Positions 44,898 to 53,529 of a stretch of DNA of 64,000 nt are shown piece by piece. The first letter of the stretch is position 1; every line of letters starts with the position of its first letter. The position numbers were made by a program, and so were the translations under genes. Under the pieces are notes generated by a model. The model was not told the DNA's origin. It did no database searches and saw only the letters and a program-made list of their open reading frames with translations. The stretch lies in contig NZ_VFIY01000014.1 of NCBI RefSeq assembly GCF_006385175.1, positions 62,001-126,000 on the forward strand. Reading direction: 5' to 3'. Origin of the DNA: Emcibacter nanhaiensis. Lineage in GTDB: Bacteria; Pseudomonadota; Alphaproteobacteria; Sphingomonadales; Emcibacteraceae.

Positions 44898-45767
44898 ATG
44901 AAAATTGATGGTATTAAACCAGGTCAAAGAAAGCGGTATGAATTCATAGAATTCCAGCTTATGTGGGAAGGAATTGTTGGCCGAAAGCTTCTTATGCAGA
45001 AATTTGAGATTTCACCTCAGCAAGCTACACTTGATCTCACCTCCTATTTGGACATTGCCCCAAAGAACATGACATATGATCCTCGGCAAAGGACATATGT
45101 TGCTCCACCTGATTTCCAACCGGCGTTTATCAAGGGAGACGCTTCAGAATATTTGCTTCATTTGGAAATGCTTTGTCATGGTTATCGTGAGCCAGATGAG
45201 ATTTGGCCAACGACCATTCCTGCTTTTGATGCTGTGGCGGTCGCCTCAAGGAAAATTACCCCAACAACGTTGAAAGCAGTACTGCATGCGATTCGAGACC
45301 GTAAATGTGTCGAAGTGATGTATGTTTCTTTGAGTTCGCAATCAGAAACGCCTAGACAGCTTTTTCCTCATGCCATCGCTAGTGATGGCCACCGATGGCA
45401 TATGAGAGCTTATGACGGAGACAAGGACAGATACTCCGATTTTGTTCTATCGCGGATTGAAAAAATCCATCTCTTGGATTGCCAGGGTGAAGAAATTCCA
45501 GAAGATAAAAGATGGTCGTCAAATATTGAATTAATTCTTCAACCTGATCCTAGTCTCGAAGAGCGACAAAAGAGACATATTCAGATTGAATATGACATGG
45601 ATGACGGCAGACTCGCTGTAGATGTGCGTCAGGCAATGTTATTCTATTACTTACGTTTCTATGGTTTTGATCCAAGAGAGAAAGAGGGTGAACATATCCG
45701 AAATAAAAGTAGTTTTCACCTTCAGATTTCTAACCTTGAAGAAGTGACGGCATGTCTAGACAGGTGA
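44898..45767 (+). CDS. WYL-domain transcriptional regulator (CapW/BrxR-like)
   Basis: The protein has about 289 residues: an N-terminal winged helix (about 5-60; IVGRKLLMQKFEISPQQATLDL), a middle WYL domain (about 125-210; RKCVEVMYVSLSSQ, FPHAIASDGHRWHMRAY) and a C-terminal extension. Proteins of this build (CapW, BrxR) repress CBASS and BREX defence operons. ATG 44898 is behind AAGGAGG. It is divergent from the cyclase-E2 operon and overlaps the next gene, so it probably controls both sides. Confidence 0.85.
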   Translation: MKIDGIKPGQRKRYEFIEFQLMWEGIVGRKLLMQKFEISPQQATLDLTSYLDIAPKNMTYDPRQRTYVAPPDFQPAFIKGDASEYLLHLEMLCHGYREPDEIWPTTIPAFDAVAVASRKITPTTLKAVLHAIRDRKCVEVMYVSLSSQSETPRQLFPHAIASDGHRWHMRAYDGDKDRYSDFVLSRIEKIHLLDCQGEEIPEDKRWSSNIELILQPDPSLEERQKRHIQIEYDMDDGRLAVDVRQAMLFYYLRFYGFDPREKEGEHIRNKSSFHLQISNLEEVTACLDR

Positions 45768-46657
45768 AAATGGACAATATCGAAGAACAGGCAAAACTCT
45801 CAAACTTGCTGGACACAGAAACACTTGAGCGGCAAAAATCCATACTACTTAGAAATGAGCTGATTTCAAACAACCAAGAAATTGCCGAGAAAGTGCTGCA
45901 GAGAGGAAAACTGATAACTTTTTCTAAAAATGAAAAAGTTATCGAACAAGGGGCGGACGACGACTGTGTATATTTTATACTCTCAGGTGAAGTGACGATC
46001 CGGGTCAACAAAAGAGTAATTGATAAGCGAAATACGCCATATAGCTTCGGCGAAATGGCCGCAAAAAAAGCTGGAGAAACACGAACTGCAGATGTAATCG
46101 TAGAATCCAAAAAACTCGAAGCTATTGTATTGTCTGGAACTGACTTCCGAAAATTGATTATTGAGCATTCTGTATTCGCCAATAACCTAGAAGACTCGAT
46201 CGATACCCTCTCTCGTAAAAAGATTCTTCAGCTTGGTGAAAACACTAAAGCAAAAGGCTTCCCATGGTTGGCAATCTCTGCAATTGTGGGAATGACAGCA
46301 TCTATAATAACAGGTTTCATTGCATGGCAATCTGAAGCTTTGACCACTACACAAATTATATTTACAAGCCTCCCTGTAGGCTTGATCTCTTTTGTGTTCA
46401 TGCTAATTTTCAACCCAGAACTGAGGTATCGTAATTTGGCGATAATGACTGGTTCTGCACTAATCGGGTATATTATCTATGGCTCTTTGAGCTTTGCTTT
46501 GACAATTGATGGAAAGGAAGTTGATTGGCCGTTAATTGATTTCAGCGTACATACAGAACAAAGACTGGGTCTATATATTGTCGGAACTTTTACACTCTTG
46601 CTACTTTTTCGGTATGCTGGAAAATTTGATATGGATCTTGTTCGATCTAAAAAATGA
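45752..46657 (+). CDS. Cyclic-nucleotide-binding membrane protein (candidate effector)
   Basis: The protein has 301 residues. A cNMP-binding domain (about 35-155) has the phosphate-binding cassette FGEMAAKKAGETRTADV with the Glu and Arg that hold the cyclic phosphate. Four hydrophobic helices follow (about 170-192, 200-222, 230-252 and 275-293) and a short basic tail. This suits a membrane-damaging effector opened by a cyclic nucleotide, as in Pycsar systems with transmembrane effectors. ATG 45752 overlaps the WYL gene by 16 bases; ATG 45770 directly after its stop is an alternative. Confidence 0.82.
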   Translation: MSRQVKMDNIEEQAKLSNLLDTETLERQKSILLRNELISNNQEIAEKVLQRGKLITFSKNEKVIEQGADDDCVYFILSGEVTIRVNKRVIDKRNTPYSFGEMAAKKAGETRTADVIVESKKLEAIVLSGTDFRKLIIEHSVFANNLEDSIDTLSRKKILQLGENTKAKGFPWLAISAIVGMTASIITGFIAWQSEALTTTQIIFTSLPVGLISFVFMLIFNPELRYRNLAIMTGSALIGYIIYGSLSFALTIDGKEVDWPLIDFSVHTEQRLGLYIVGTFTLLLLFRYAGKFDMDLVRSKK

Positions 46658-46948
46658 ATAGTCCGCATTTAAGAAAGCTTTATTATTATCGTAATTAAGA
46701 TTTCCAGCGCGCCGAGAGACTTGTTGAAAAGATCTAACCTGCCCCAACTACCCCCAAATCTATCTGTAACTTCGGTTGCTTAACAGACCTAATCTTAGCC
46801 TTCCGCTTTTTCTACATCATTACTTTCAGAAATATTGCCGTTGGCGTATTTTTGAAAAGTATTTTTATATACAACACCCTAGTAAAATTGATAATTTGGA
46901 AACCAATCCCAATCTTGAAACGCATAGCCCATTGAAAATACGTCAACG
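46658..46948. other. AT-rich gap between the two cyclic-nucleotide modules
   Basis: These 291 bases have no gene. They presumably hold the promoter of the following Pycsar pair. No palindrome stands out. Confidence 0.4.
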
Positions 46949-47458
46949 ATGAATACCGAAACAGTATTGACTTTAACTGAAAAGATATCCGCAGCTGAGA
47001 AGAACCTTGAGAGGCAATTGAACTGGATTAGTAAGTACGACACCCGACTGTTCTTTATCTCGGGCATAAGCTTTACCATGATGGGGATCGCTGCAAACGC
47101 AATAAGTGATTTGGTGGATAGGATTGACTGTTTGATACTATTGCTTGCTATTGTGACTTTTGGTTTACTAACTATTAGCACAGTCTGTGCTTGTAACGGC
47201 TTTTACCCACGTACAAAAGCGGCAAATAACTCTCTAATATATTTTGGATCAATCGCACATCACGATATCTCCTCCTATATGGAAACATTTAAGAACCTTA
47301 CGTGTGAAAAATATATCGATGATTTGCTCATACAAATTCATGTTAATTCAAAACTCCTGGACAAGAAATTTAGACAAATGCAAGTGGGGTTTATTTCTCT
47401 TGTTGTCTGTGTTCCTTTTTGGATCCTTCTAATTATTATTTCAGGTAATACTTTCTAA
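46949..47458 (+). CDS. Pycsar-type membrane effector (PycTM-like)
   Basis: The protein has 169 residues. Two central hydrophobic helices (about 28-50 and 57-78) are followed by a conserved segment LIYFGSIAHHD..SYMETF and IQIHVNSKLLDKKFRQM, then a third hydrophobic helix (about 145-167). This matches the pattern of the Pycsar effector domain (formerly DUF5706). Such effectors are proposed to disrupt the membrane when cUMP or cCMP is made after infection. It lies two bases ahead of the cyclase gene. Confidence 0.78.
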   Translation: MNTETVLTLTEKISAAEKNLERQLNWISKYDTRLFFISGISFTMMGIAANAISDLVDRIDCLILLLAIVTFGLLTISTVCACNGFYPRTKAANNSLIYFGSIAHHDISSYMETFKNLTCEKYIDDLLIQIHVNSKLLDKKFRQMQVGFISLVVCVPFWILLIIISGNTF

Positions 47459-47460
47459 AC

Positions 47461-48153
47461 ATGTCCAACTGGTCGAATAAACTCACCGAAAAGATGGAAG
47501 AAATTTTAAGTACGACTTGGGATGTACGGACTGGGAACGTCATACCTGATGCGAGTGATGTTAAACTCAAGGACGGTGCTGTAAAAATTGAAGCAGCATT
47601 TCTATATGCTGACTTGGCCGGCTCATCAAAACTTGCTGAGATATGCCCTTGGTCAACCACAGCGAAAATTATTATCGCCTATTTAGATTGCTGCACCCGA
47701 TCCATTCGAGTGAACGGAGGCGAAGTAAGAAGCTTTGATGGTGATAGAGTAATGGGTATCTTTAAAGGAAAAACGCCATGCACTGACGCAGTTCTAACAG
47801 CACGAGAAATTGACTGGATGGTACACAACAAGCTTAATCCGCTCGCAAAGTCAAAATTTCGTTCCATTGACGAGAATAATCTACGCATTAAACATTGCAT
47901 TGGTATCGATTTTGGCGAGGCTTATGCTGTTCGTGCGGGAATTAGGGACAATAACGACTTGATTTGGGTTGGAAAATCGGCAAGTTTCTCGGCAAAACTG
48001 TCAGATGTTAGAGACTATCCGTTCGAGGTATATGTTTCTAGCACTTGTCGCAATAGATTAGTAAAATATGAAGACGGATGGTCTAGAGAAAACTTTAGTT
48101 TTGCAGGGAAAAATTACTACGCCTACAAAACTAAGACACCTATAGAACCCTAA
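47461..48153 (+). CDS. Pycsar pyrimidine-cyclase-like protein (PycC-like)
   Basis: The protein has 230 residues and a single class III cyclase domain. FLYADLAGSSKLAE holds the first metal Asp (D51) and SFDGDRVMGIF holds the second (D95). GIDFGEAYAVRAGIRDNND and VGKSASFSAKL form the substrate and transition-state region. These are characteristic of PycC enzymes, which make cCMP or cUMP on phage infection. It forms a compact pair with the preceding effector. The short spacing means co-expression. Confidence 0.85.
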   Translation: MSNWSNKLTEKMEEILSTTWDVRTGNVIPDASDVKLKDGAVKIEAAFLYADLAGSSKLAEICPWSTTAKIIIAYLDCCTRSIRVNGGEVRSFDGDRVMGIFKGKTPCTDAVLTAREIDWMVHNKLNPLAKSKFRSIDENNLRIKHCIGIDFGEAYAVRAGIRDNNDLIWVGKSASFSAKLSDVRDYPFEVYVSSTCRNRLVKYEDGWSRENFSFAGKNYYAYKTKTPIEP

Positions 48154-48301
48154 AATAAATTCCGTTTCTAATACCTCCCCCCAGGATCGTTGTGACTAAA
48201 AAGCATACCGCCGGGTTACACGTCTGCTTTTTATCATTCTATCCGGCTTAGACAAATTGGATTTTAAAGACTGGGTTCATGTCCTTATACCTTTCACATT
48301 C

Positions 48302-48450
48302 TCTTGTCTTAAGACTTATGCAGAAATCCATTTTCCCTCCAGGGACCGGGCCGTTCGACCCCCTCACTGTCCGCACCACGCCGTTCATCTCCTACTGAAC
48401 CAGACGGGGGTACATGTAACCCCTGGAGAGTAAAATCGGCCCATAACGAC
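48302..48450 (+). repeat. Dispersed repeat, copy C (degenerate)
   Basis: About three quarters of the bases match copy B (41132-41330), including AGGGACCGGG and CTCACTGTCCGCACCAC. The internal stem is kept but with a different sequence (GGGGTACATGTAACCCC), so structure may matter more than sequence. No gene follows directly; the IS66 element begins 130 bases later. Confidence 0.6.
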
Positions 48451-48457
48451 CAAATCA

Positions 48458-48500
48458 CCTGCAACCAATAAAGTGAGCTTGATACCCGTTGGTTGCGGGG
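48458..48500. other. Inverted pair of tRNA-fMet-end-like sequences
   Basis: CTGCAACCAAT (48459-48469) and GTTGGTTGCGGGG (48488-48500) pair with each other and the second equals the first 12 or so bases of the scars at 1418 and 4079. An inverted copy CCCCGCAACCAAC lies at 52679-52691 beyond the IS elements. Confidence 0.45.
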
Positions 48501-48679
48501 TTAAGGGTGTTTTGGTGCGGGGCGTGGGAAAGCAGCGGATTTCCTAGGACTATTGAAAGGTAGGGTGCGTGAAATGGGGGTAAGCGTCCGGTCTCGTCCG
48601 CCTTGTATGATTTTTTTGTGCTGTCATTCTTTGGGTCTTAGTGGGCGATGGTGTCCACTAAGTTAAGTGGACACTAACG

Positions 48680-49078
48680 ATGTCAAATAATAGGGGTCGC
48701 CGGCGGCGTTTTCATAGCCAGGCTTTCAAGCGCATGGTTGTCGCGGCCAGTTATGAGCCGGGTCAGTCAGTATCCTGTGTTGCGCGGCGGCATGATCTGA
48801 ATGCCAATCTTGTTTTCAAATGGCGGCGCGATCCGCAGCTCAATGACTTTTTAGCGGAGCAGCACTTTCTGCCGGTTGAACTTGTAGCAGATACAGTGGC
48901 GCCGTTCGCGGATGGCATGAGTGCTGAGGCTATGGGCGATAAGGTCATTGGGTCAGTCCCTGTATCGGATGGCTGTCTGGAGATCGATCTGCCCTGCGGG
49001 ACGCGCCTGCGCTGCGCTTCTGATCTGCCCTCTGAATTGCTGACGGAGGCTTTATCTGTTCTGAGGCGGTCGGCATGA
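48680..49078 (+). CDS. tnpA: IS66 accessory protein TnpA
   Basis: The protein has 132 residues with an N-terminal helix-turn-helix ([34 protein letters not shown]). The protein is required with TnpB for transposition of IS66 elements. It overlaps tnpB by four bases. Confidence 0.9.
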   Translation: MSNNRGRRRRFHSQAFKRMVVAASYEPGQSVSCVARRHDLNANLVFKWRRDPQLNDFLAEQHFLPVELVADTVAPFADGMSAEAMGDKVIGSVPVSDGCLEIDLPCGTRLRCASDLPSELLTEALSVLRRSA

Positions 49079-49422
49079 TCCCGGTGCCGAGCCACACCAA
49101 GGTCTGGCTTGCGGCGGGGGTGACGGACATGCGCAAGGGTTTTGCTGGCTTGTCTTCTCTGGCGGAAAGGGTATTGGAACAGGATCCTTATTCCGGCCAC
49201 CTGTTCGTGTTCCGGGGGCGGCGCGGCGACCTGCTCAAGCTGATCTGGTGGGACGGTCAGGGGGCGTGTCTGTTCTCCAAGCGCCTGGAGCGAGGCCGCT
49301 TTGTCTGGCCGTCGTCGACGGGCGGCAAGGTTGGCTTGACACCGGCGCAACTGTCGATGCTGCTGGAGGGCATAGACTGGCGCATGCCGGAACGCACATG
49401 GCAGCCCTTATCGGCGGGATGA
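49075..49422 (+). CDS. tnpB: IS66 accessory protein TnpB
   Basis: A typical IS66 Orf2 protein of 115 residues: [37 protein letters not shown] and [11 protein letters not shown] are the family hallmarks. The start overlaps tnpA. Confidence 0.95.
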   Translation: MIPVPSHTKVWLAAGVTDMRKGFAGLSSLAERVLEQDPYSGHLFVFRGRRGDLLKLIWWDGQGACLFSKRLERGRFVWPSSTGGKVGLTPAQLSMLLEGIDWRMPERTWQPLSAG

Positions 49423-49495
49423 TTATTCTGTGAAAACAATGAGATATTGAGCATTTTCGGTTCTCTTTCGAGGGGTGATCGGCTATATAATATCC

Positions 49496-51022
49496 ATGTT
49501 GACTGCCCCTCAGAACCTGCCCGATGACGCCAGGGCCCTGAAAGCCATGATCGCGGCCTTGACCGCCGATCTCAAGTCCCGTGACCTCCTGATCGAGAAG
49601 CTGGAGCATCAACTGTCCGGCCTGCGCCGGCAGCAGTTCGGGGCGCGCTCCGAGATGCTGGACCAGCTTGAGCTGGTGCTGGAAAGCGAAGAGATTGCCG
49701 CGGCCCAAGATCAAAACGAGCAGAGAGAAGCCGAGCCGGTCGAAACGCCAACGCCAACGCCAAAAGCCAAACCAAAACGCACCCCCTTGCCGGGCCATTT
49801 GCCGCGCGATGAACAGATCATATCTCCCGACCTCGCTGAGGAGGGAGCCTGTGATCACTGTGGTGGCAGGCTCAAACATCTCGGAGAAGATGTGACCGAA
49901 GAGCTGGAATATGTGCCCGGCCGCTTCCGGGTCAACCGATTTGTGCGGCCCAAACTGTCTTGCGCCTGCTGTGAGACTATTCATCAGGCGCCGCTGCCGT
50001 CGCGTCCCATTGAGCGCGGCCGGCCGGGGCCGGGATTGCTGGCCCATGTGCTGACATCAAAATATTGTGACCATTTGCCGCTGTACCGGCAGAGCCAGAT
50101 CTTCGCCCGAGAGAAGGTCGATCTCGACCGTTCAACTCTGGCCGACTGGGTCGGCAAATCGACCGCGCTGCTGGAGCCTCTGGCCGAGGCCATCGGATAT
50201 CATGTAAAGGCGGGACAGGCGATCTTTGCCGATGATACGCCGGTTGGCGTACAGTCCCCCGGCACAGGAAAAACAAAAACCGGCAGGTTCTGGACTTATG
50301 TGCGCGATGAGAGGCCGTGGGATGGAGAGAATGCACCCGCCGTGTATTACCGCTATTCTCCTGACCGCAAGGGTGCATGGCCGGCTGAGCACCTCAAGGA
50401 CTTTAAGGGGTGGATGCATGCCGACGGTTATGCCGGCTTCAACAAACTCACCGAAAAGGGCAAGGTCAGGGAAGTGGCCTGCATGGCTCATATCCGGCGC
50501 AAGCTCTTCGACGTCCACAAGTCACAAGGCTCCGCCAGTGCCGCCGGAGCCCTGAAACGGATTGCGGAACTATACCAGATCGAAGACGAGGTGCGGGGCC
50601 AGCCGCCGGATAAGCGAAAGGCAGTCCGCCAGGCCAAAGCCAAGCCCCTGTTTGAGGACCTGGAACTCTGGCTCGAACGACAATTGACAACAATATCCGG
50701 CAAAAGCCCGCTTGCCGGAGCGATCCGCTATGGCCTCAGTCGCATGAAACGGCTGACGCCGTGGTTGGAGCACGGCTTCCTGGAGCTGGATAACAACAGC
50801 GCGGAACGCGCCATACGCCCGATCGCCGTTGGACGAAAAAACTATCTCTTCATGGGCTCCGACAGAGGCGGAAAATCCGCCGCCATCGCTTACACCTTGA
50901 TCGGCACGGCAAAACTTTATGGCATAGATCCAGAGGCCTGGCTCACGGACATTCTGGGCCGCATCAACGACCATAAGGTCAACCGCATCGACGAACTGCT
51001 GCCCTGGAATTACAAAAAGTAA
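49496..51022 (+). CDS. tnpC: IS66 transposase TnpC
   Basis: The protein has about 508 residues: an N-terminal leucine-zipper helix, a zinc-finger region (CDHCGG, then CACCETIHQ), and a DDE catalytic core with [17 protein letters not shown] and, near the C-terminus, [20 protein letters not shown]. The last is the invariant Glu-containing stretch of the family. Intact and probably active. Confidence 0.95.
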   Translation: MLTAPQNLPDDARALKAMIAALTADLKSRDLLIEKLEHQLSGLRRQQFGARSEMLDQLELVLESEEIAAAQDQNEQREAEPVETPTPTPKAKPKRTPLPGHLPRDEQIISPDLAEEGACDHCGGRLKHLGEDVTEELEYVPGRFRVNRFVRPKLSCACCETIHQAPLPSRPIERGRPGPGLLAHVLTSKYCDHLPLYRQSQIFAREKVDLDRSTLADWVGKSTALLEPLAEAIGYHVKAGQAIFADDTPVGVQSPGTGKTKTGRFWTYVRDERPWDGENAPAVYYRYSPDRKGAWPAEHLKDFKGWMHADGYAGFNKLTEKGKVREVACMAHIRRKLFDVHKSQGSASAAGALKRIAELYQIEDEVRGQPPDKRKAVRQAKAKPLFEDLELWLERQLTTISGKSPLAGAIRYGLSRMKRLTPWLEHGFLELDNNSAERAIRPIAVGRKNYLFMGSDRGGKSAAIAYTLIGTAKLYGIDPEAWLTDILGRINDHKVNRIDELLPWNYKK

Positions 51023-51193
51023 ATTCTAATAACACCGTCAAATTAACTTACAAGGCGCCTCAGACCGGACGCTTACAAATGGGGGGTGCCACGGCTCGGG
51101 TAACCCTTCAGGCAAGCGAGGCGGTTGGTACTGACGTGCGAGGGCGGCATCCTGTAGACTGTAAAAACCCCCAACATCCTGAAGGAGATCCCC

Positions 51194-52336
51194 ATGGACA
51201 TTTATATCGGACTGGATATATCCCTCGCTGACACCCACATCTGCATCGTTGACCAAGACGGCGCCATCCTCGAAGAAACCGTCTCGGAGACCGAACCCAG
51301 CGCCATCTTCACCGCCGTCGAAGGCTATCAGGGCTATATCAAGAGGGTCGGCCTCGAAGCCTCCTCCCTCGGCTCCTGGCTGCATGACGAACTGAGCAGC
51401 TTCGACCTGCCCGTGATCGTCGTCGACGCCCGCCATATGCGCGCTTCCCTCGAGGCCCAGCGCAACAAGACCGACAAGAATGACGCCCGCGGCATCGCCC
51501 AGATGATGCGCATGGGCTGGTATTGTCCGGTCCACGTCAAAAGCCCCGAAAGCCAGCGGCTGCGGGTCCTGCTCAACAACCGCCGCACCCTCAAGCGCAA
51601 ACTGGTCGATATGGAAAACCATATCCGCGGCACCTTGCGCGCCTTCGGCCTCAAAATGGGCAAGATCGCGCGCGGTGCCTTCGAAGACCGGGCCCGGGAG
51701 CTGATGGACGGCCACGAGCCGGAACTGATGTTCTATATCGACACCATGCTGGCGGTGCGCAACAACCTGCTGGAAGGCTACAGCCGGCTGCACAAATGCG
51801 TCCTCGAGATCGTCAAGAGCGATCCGGTCTGCCGCCGCTTCATGACCGTGCCCGGGGTCGGCCCCATCGCCGCCCTGTCGTTCCGGGCCGCCATCGACGA
51901 TCCCTGCCGGTTCAAGAGTTCCCGCACCGTCGGCGCCTATCTCGGCCTGACCAACCGGCGCTGGCAGTCGGGCACCATCGACCGCGAGGGACGGATCACC
52001 AAGCAGGGCGACCGGGAAGTGCGCACTGCCCTGTGCGAAGCCGCCGCCAGCCTGCTGTTGCGCAGCCAGAAATGGACCGCCGTCAAGGCCTGGGGCCTCC
52101 GGCTGGCCAAACGCACCAGCATGATGAACGCCATCGTCGCCGTCGCCCGCAAGCTGGCGGTGATCCTGCACCGCATGTGGCTCGACGGCAGCACCTTCCG
52201 CACCGGCCGGGGCGCCAAGCTGGTCGGCCGCATGCATCTCACCCCGCCGCGCATGGTCAAACAGGCGGCCCAGGAGATGGCCCGGGAGATGGCCGAAAAA
52301 ACGGCTCGCAGGGGACACAAGCCGCAACCGGCTTGA
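51194..52336 (+). CDS. IS110-family transposase
   Basis: The protein has 380 residues. An N-terminal DEDD RuvC-like domain (YIGLDISLADTH, VGLEASSLGSWL, KTDKNDARGIAQM) is followed by the C-terminal transposase_20 domain (VPGVGPIAALSFRAAI, YLGLTNRRWQSG). IS110 enzymes use a bridge RNA made from a non-coding end of the element. AAGGAG lies seven bases upstream. The left non-coding part is cut by the IS66 insertion, which lies within 120 bases of the start codon. The element ends were not located because IS110 has no obvious inverted repeats. Confidence 0.93.
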   Translation: MDIYIGLDISLADTHICIVDQDGAILEETVSETEPSAIFTAVEGYQGYIKRVGLEASSLGSWLHDELSSFDLPVIVVDARHMRASLEAQRNKTDKNDARGIAQMMRMGWYCPVHVKSPESQRLRVLLNNRRTLKRKLVDMENHIRGTLRAFGLKMGKIARGAFEDRARELMDGHEPELMFYIDTMLAVRNNLLEGYSRLHKCVLEIVKSDPVCRRFMTVPGVGPIAALSFRAAIDDPCRFKSSRTVGAYLGLTNRRWQSGTIDREGRITKQGDREVRTALCEAAASLLLRSQKWTAVKAWGLRLAKRTSMMNAIVAVARKLAVILHRMWLDGSTFRTGRGAKLVGRMHLTPPRMVKQAAQEMAREMAEKTARRGHKPQPA

Positions 52337-53153
52337 CCCCCGCCTGAACAGTCGGCCAGGCACCGCGACACACACAAAATGACCAGAGAGAGACAGATGA
52401 TGACCATACAGACTTAACAGCCCCGGGCAAATGACCGCCGTCAGGTTCACGACACCCTTTCTCGCGAGAGACCTCTCCTGATCGTAAAGGGAGAGGCAGA
52501 CGACAGGGGCAATCCGGTATCTTGCCTGTACCGTTGCCAATCCCAAGACCCTTCAGCAATGAGTACGCAGTCTCCGCTTGGATGCCCTCGTCATCACCAG
52601 ATCAGAGCAGGAGCCTGAGACGCGCCTTTCTCCCGTAGATAAATCCGGACCACCCCACGACAGCGGGGGTCCGTCAGGCCCCGCAACCAACAGGCCGGGG
52701 CCGGAAAGGCCGATCTCGAAAGAACGCATGGATTGCCATTTTGATCAGATTATTTTGCCAAAAATCGCGCGACAGGATAGAATGACCCCCGGACAAAAGC
52801 CCCCGCACCCCCTTGATGAACGGAGAAAAGACCGGATGACTGACCGGACCAAATCCAGACCCGTTCCGATCCGTCGGAAATTGCCCCGATAGATCAAATA
52901 CTTGCCTGAAGGGTTAAGAAAGCAAGATAAAAGTAGCAGTAGCGCGATGTGATTTGGGCCTTATTTTTTAGCGACTTATCGCGGGGCAGACCGGTGATTT
53001 TAGAGATATTTGGGAGGCATCCCCGGAAATTGGAAGGTTGGGCCTTCACCATAGCTCGTTGGGGGTCGAACAGGCGAAGGCCCTGCAGTAAAAACTGCAA
53101 TGAAATTTTACCACAGATTGCCCTTCTAACAACCGAGCAAATTATTTTTTAAA
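52337..53153. other. Non-coding region after IS110 with several hairpins
   Basis: No reliable gene. Hairpins: CCTCTCC/GGGAGAGG (near 52478-52496), GGACCACCCC/CGGGGGTCC (52648-52672), GGCCCCG/CGGGGCC (52677-52702) and GGGCCTTCACC/GGCGAAGGCCC (53040-53084). Part of it should be the right end of IS110. A 104-codon open frame at 52578-52892 is proline- and arginine-rich and not convincing. Confidence 0.45.
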
Positions 53154-53170
53154 TAGACGTTAATCGTCTA
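53154..53170. promoter_or_regulatory. Palindromic operator upstream of the Xre gene
   Basis: TAGACG-TTAAT-CGTCTA, a perfect 6-5-6 palindrome 47 bases before the start codon. A second copy at 53484-53500 (TAGACG-ATATT-CGTCTT) lies after the gene. Likely bound by the Xre protein between them. Confidence 0.65.
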
Positions 53171-53194
53171 CATCATTTTTGCAATTCTCTCATA

Positions 53195-53240
53195 GTTCCC
53201 GCAAAAGGAGCGCTTAATGAAAGCCAATATTTGCGGGAAC
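53195..53240 (+). promoter_or_regulatory. Inverted repeat enclosing the ribosome-binding site of the Xre gene
   Basis: GTTCCCGCAAA (53195-53205) and TTTGCGGGAAC (53230-53240) are perfect complements. In mRNA the loop would hold AAGGAG and the start codon at 53217. It could limit translation, or be a DNA-level operator. Confidence 0.55.
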
Positions 53241-53444
53241 AAAATTCGTGAACTTCGCGTTCAAAACAAAATGGACCAAGTAGAGTTAGCTGCCGAACTC
53301 TCCGTAGAATACGATATAAAACTGGATCAATCAGACATCTCCGAAATAGAGAGAAGGGTAAGAGGCGTTAAAGATTTTGAGTTACTAGCCTTCGCAAAAA
53401 CGTTCAACGTCAGCACCGATTTTCTGCTTGGCCTAGACGAGTAA
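53217..53444 (+). CDS. Xre-family repressor
   Basis: The protein has 75 residues and is almost entirely a helix-turn-helix domain of the Cro/cI type (MDQVELAAELSVEYDIKLDQ, SDISEIERRVRGVKDFEL). The size and position near the integrase suggest a maintenance repressor of the integrative element. Palindromic operators lie on both sides. Confidence 0.85.
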   Translation: MKANICGNKIRELRVQNKMDQVELAAELSVEYDIKLDQSDISEIERRVRGVKDFELLAFAKTFNVSTDFLLGLDE

Positions 53445-53483
53445 AAAGGCCTTCCCTCTTCCTCATATTCTATGAAATCTCCA

Positions 53484-53500
53484 TAGACGATATTCGTCTT
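53484..53500. promoter_or_regulatory. Second Xre-type palindrome
   Basis: TAGACG-ATATT-CGTCTT, one base from perfect, same geometry as 53154-53170. It is suited to controlling the transcript of the LuxR-like gene at 53795. Confidence 0.6.
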
Positions 53501-53529
53501 TTTCGTTGAATAAAACCACCCGACATGTC

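Larger units (their letters stand above)
48580..51076 (+). mobile_element. Complete IS66-family insertion sequence
   Basis: Terminal inverted repeats GTAAGCGTCCGGTCT (48580-48594) and AGACCGGACGCTTAC (51062-51076) enclose three genes in the IS66 order tnpA-tnpB-tnpC. An 8-bp target duplication AAATGGGG lies on both sides (48572-48579 and 51077-51084), the size typical of the family. Length is 2497 bases. It appears intact and recent. Confidence 0.95.

Noticed and set aside
52578-52892. 104-codon open frame after IS110
   Set aside because: Composition is dominated by Pro, Arg and Asp without any family pattern, it crosses two hairpins, and no ribosome-binding site is seen.
38856-53153. CRISPR array
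   Set aside because: No regularly spaced direct repeat of 25-40 bases was found here or elsewhere in the window; the repeats seen are dispersed or palindromic.
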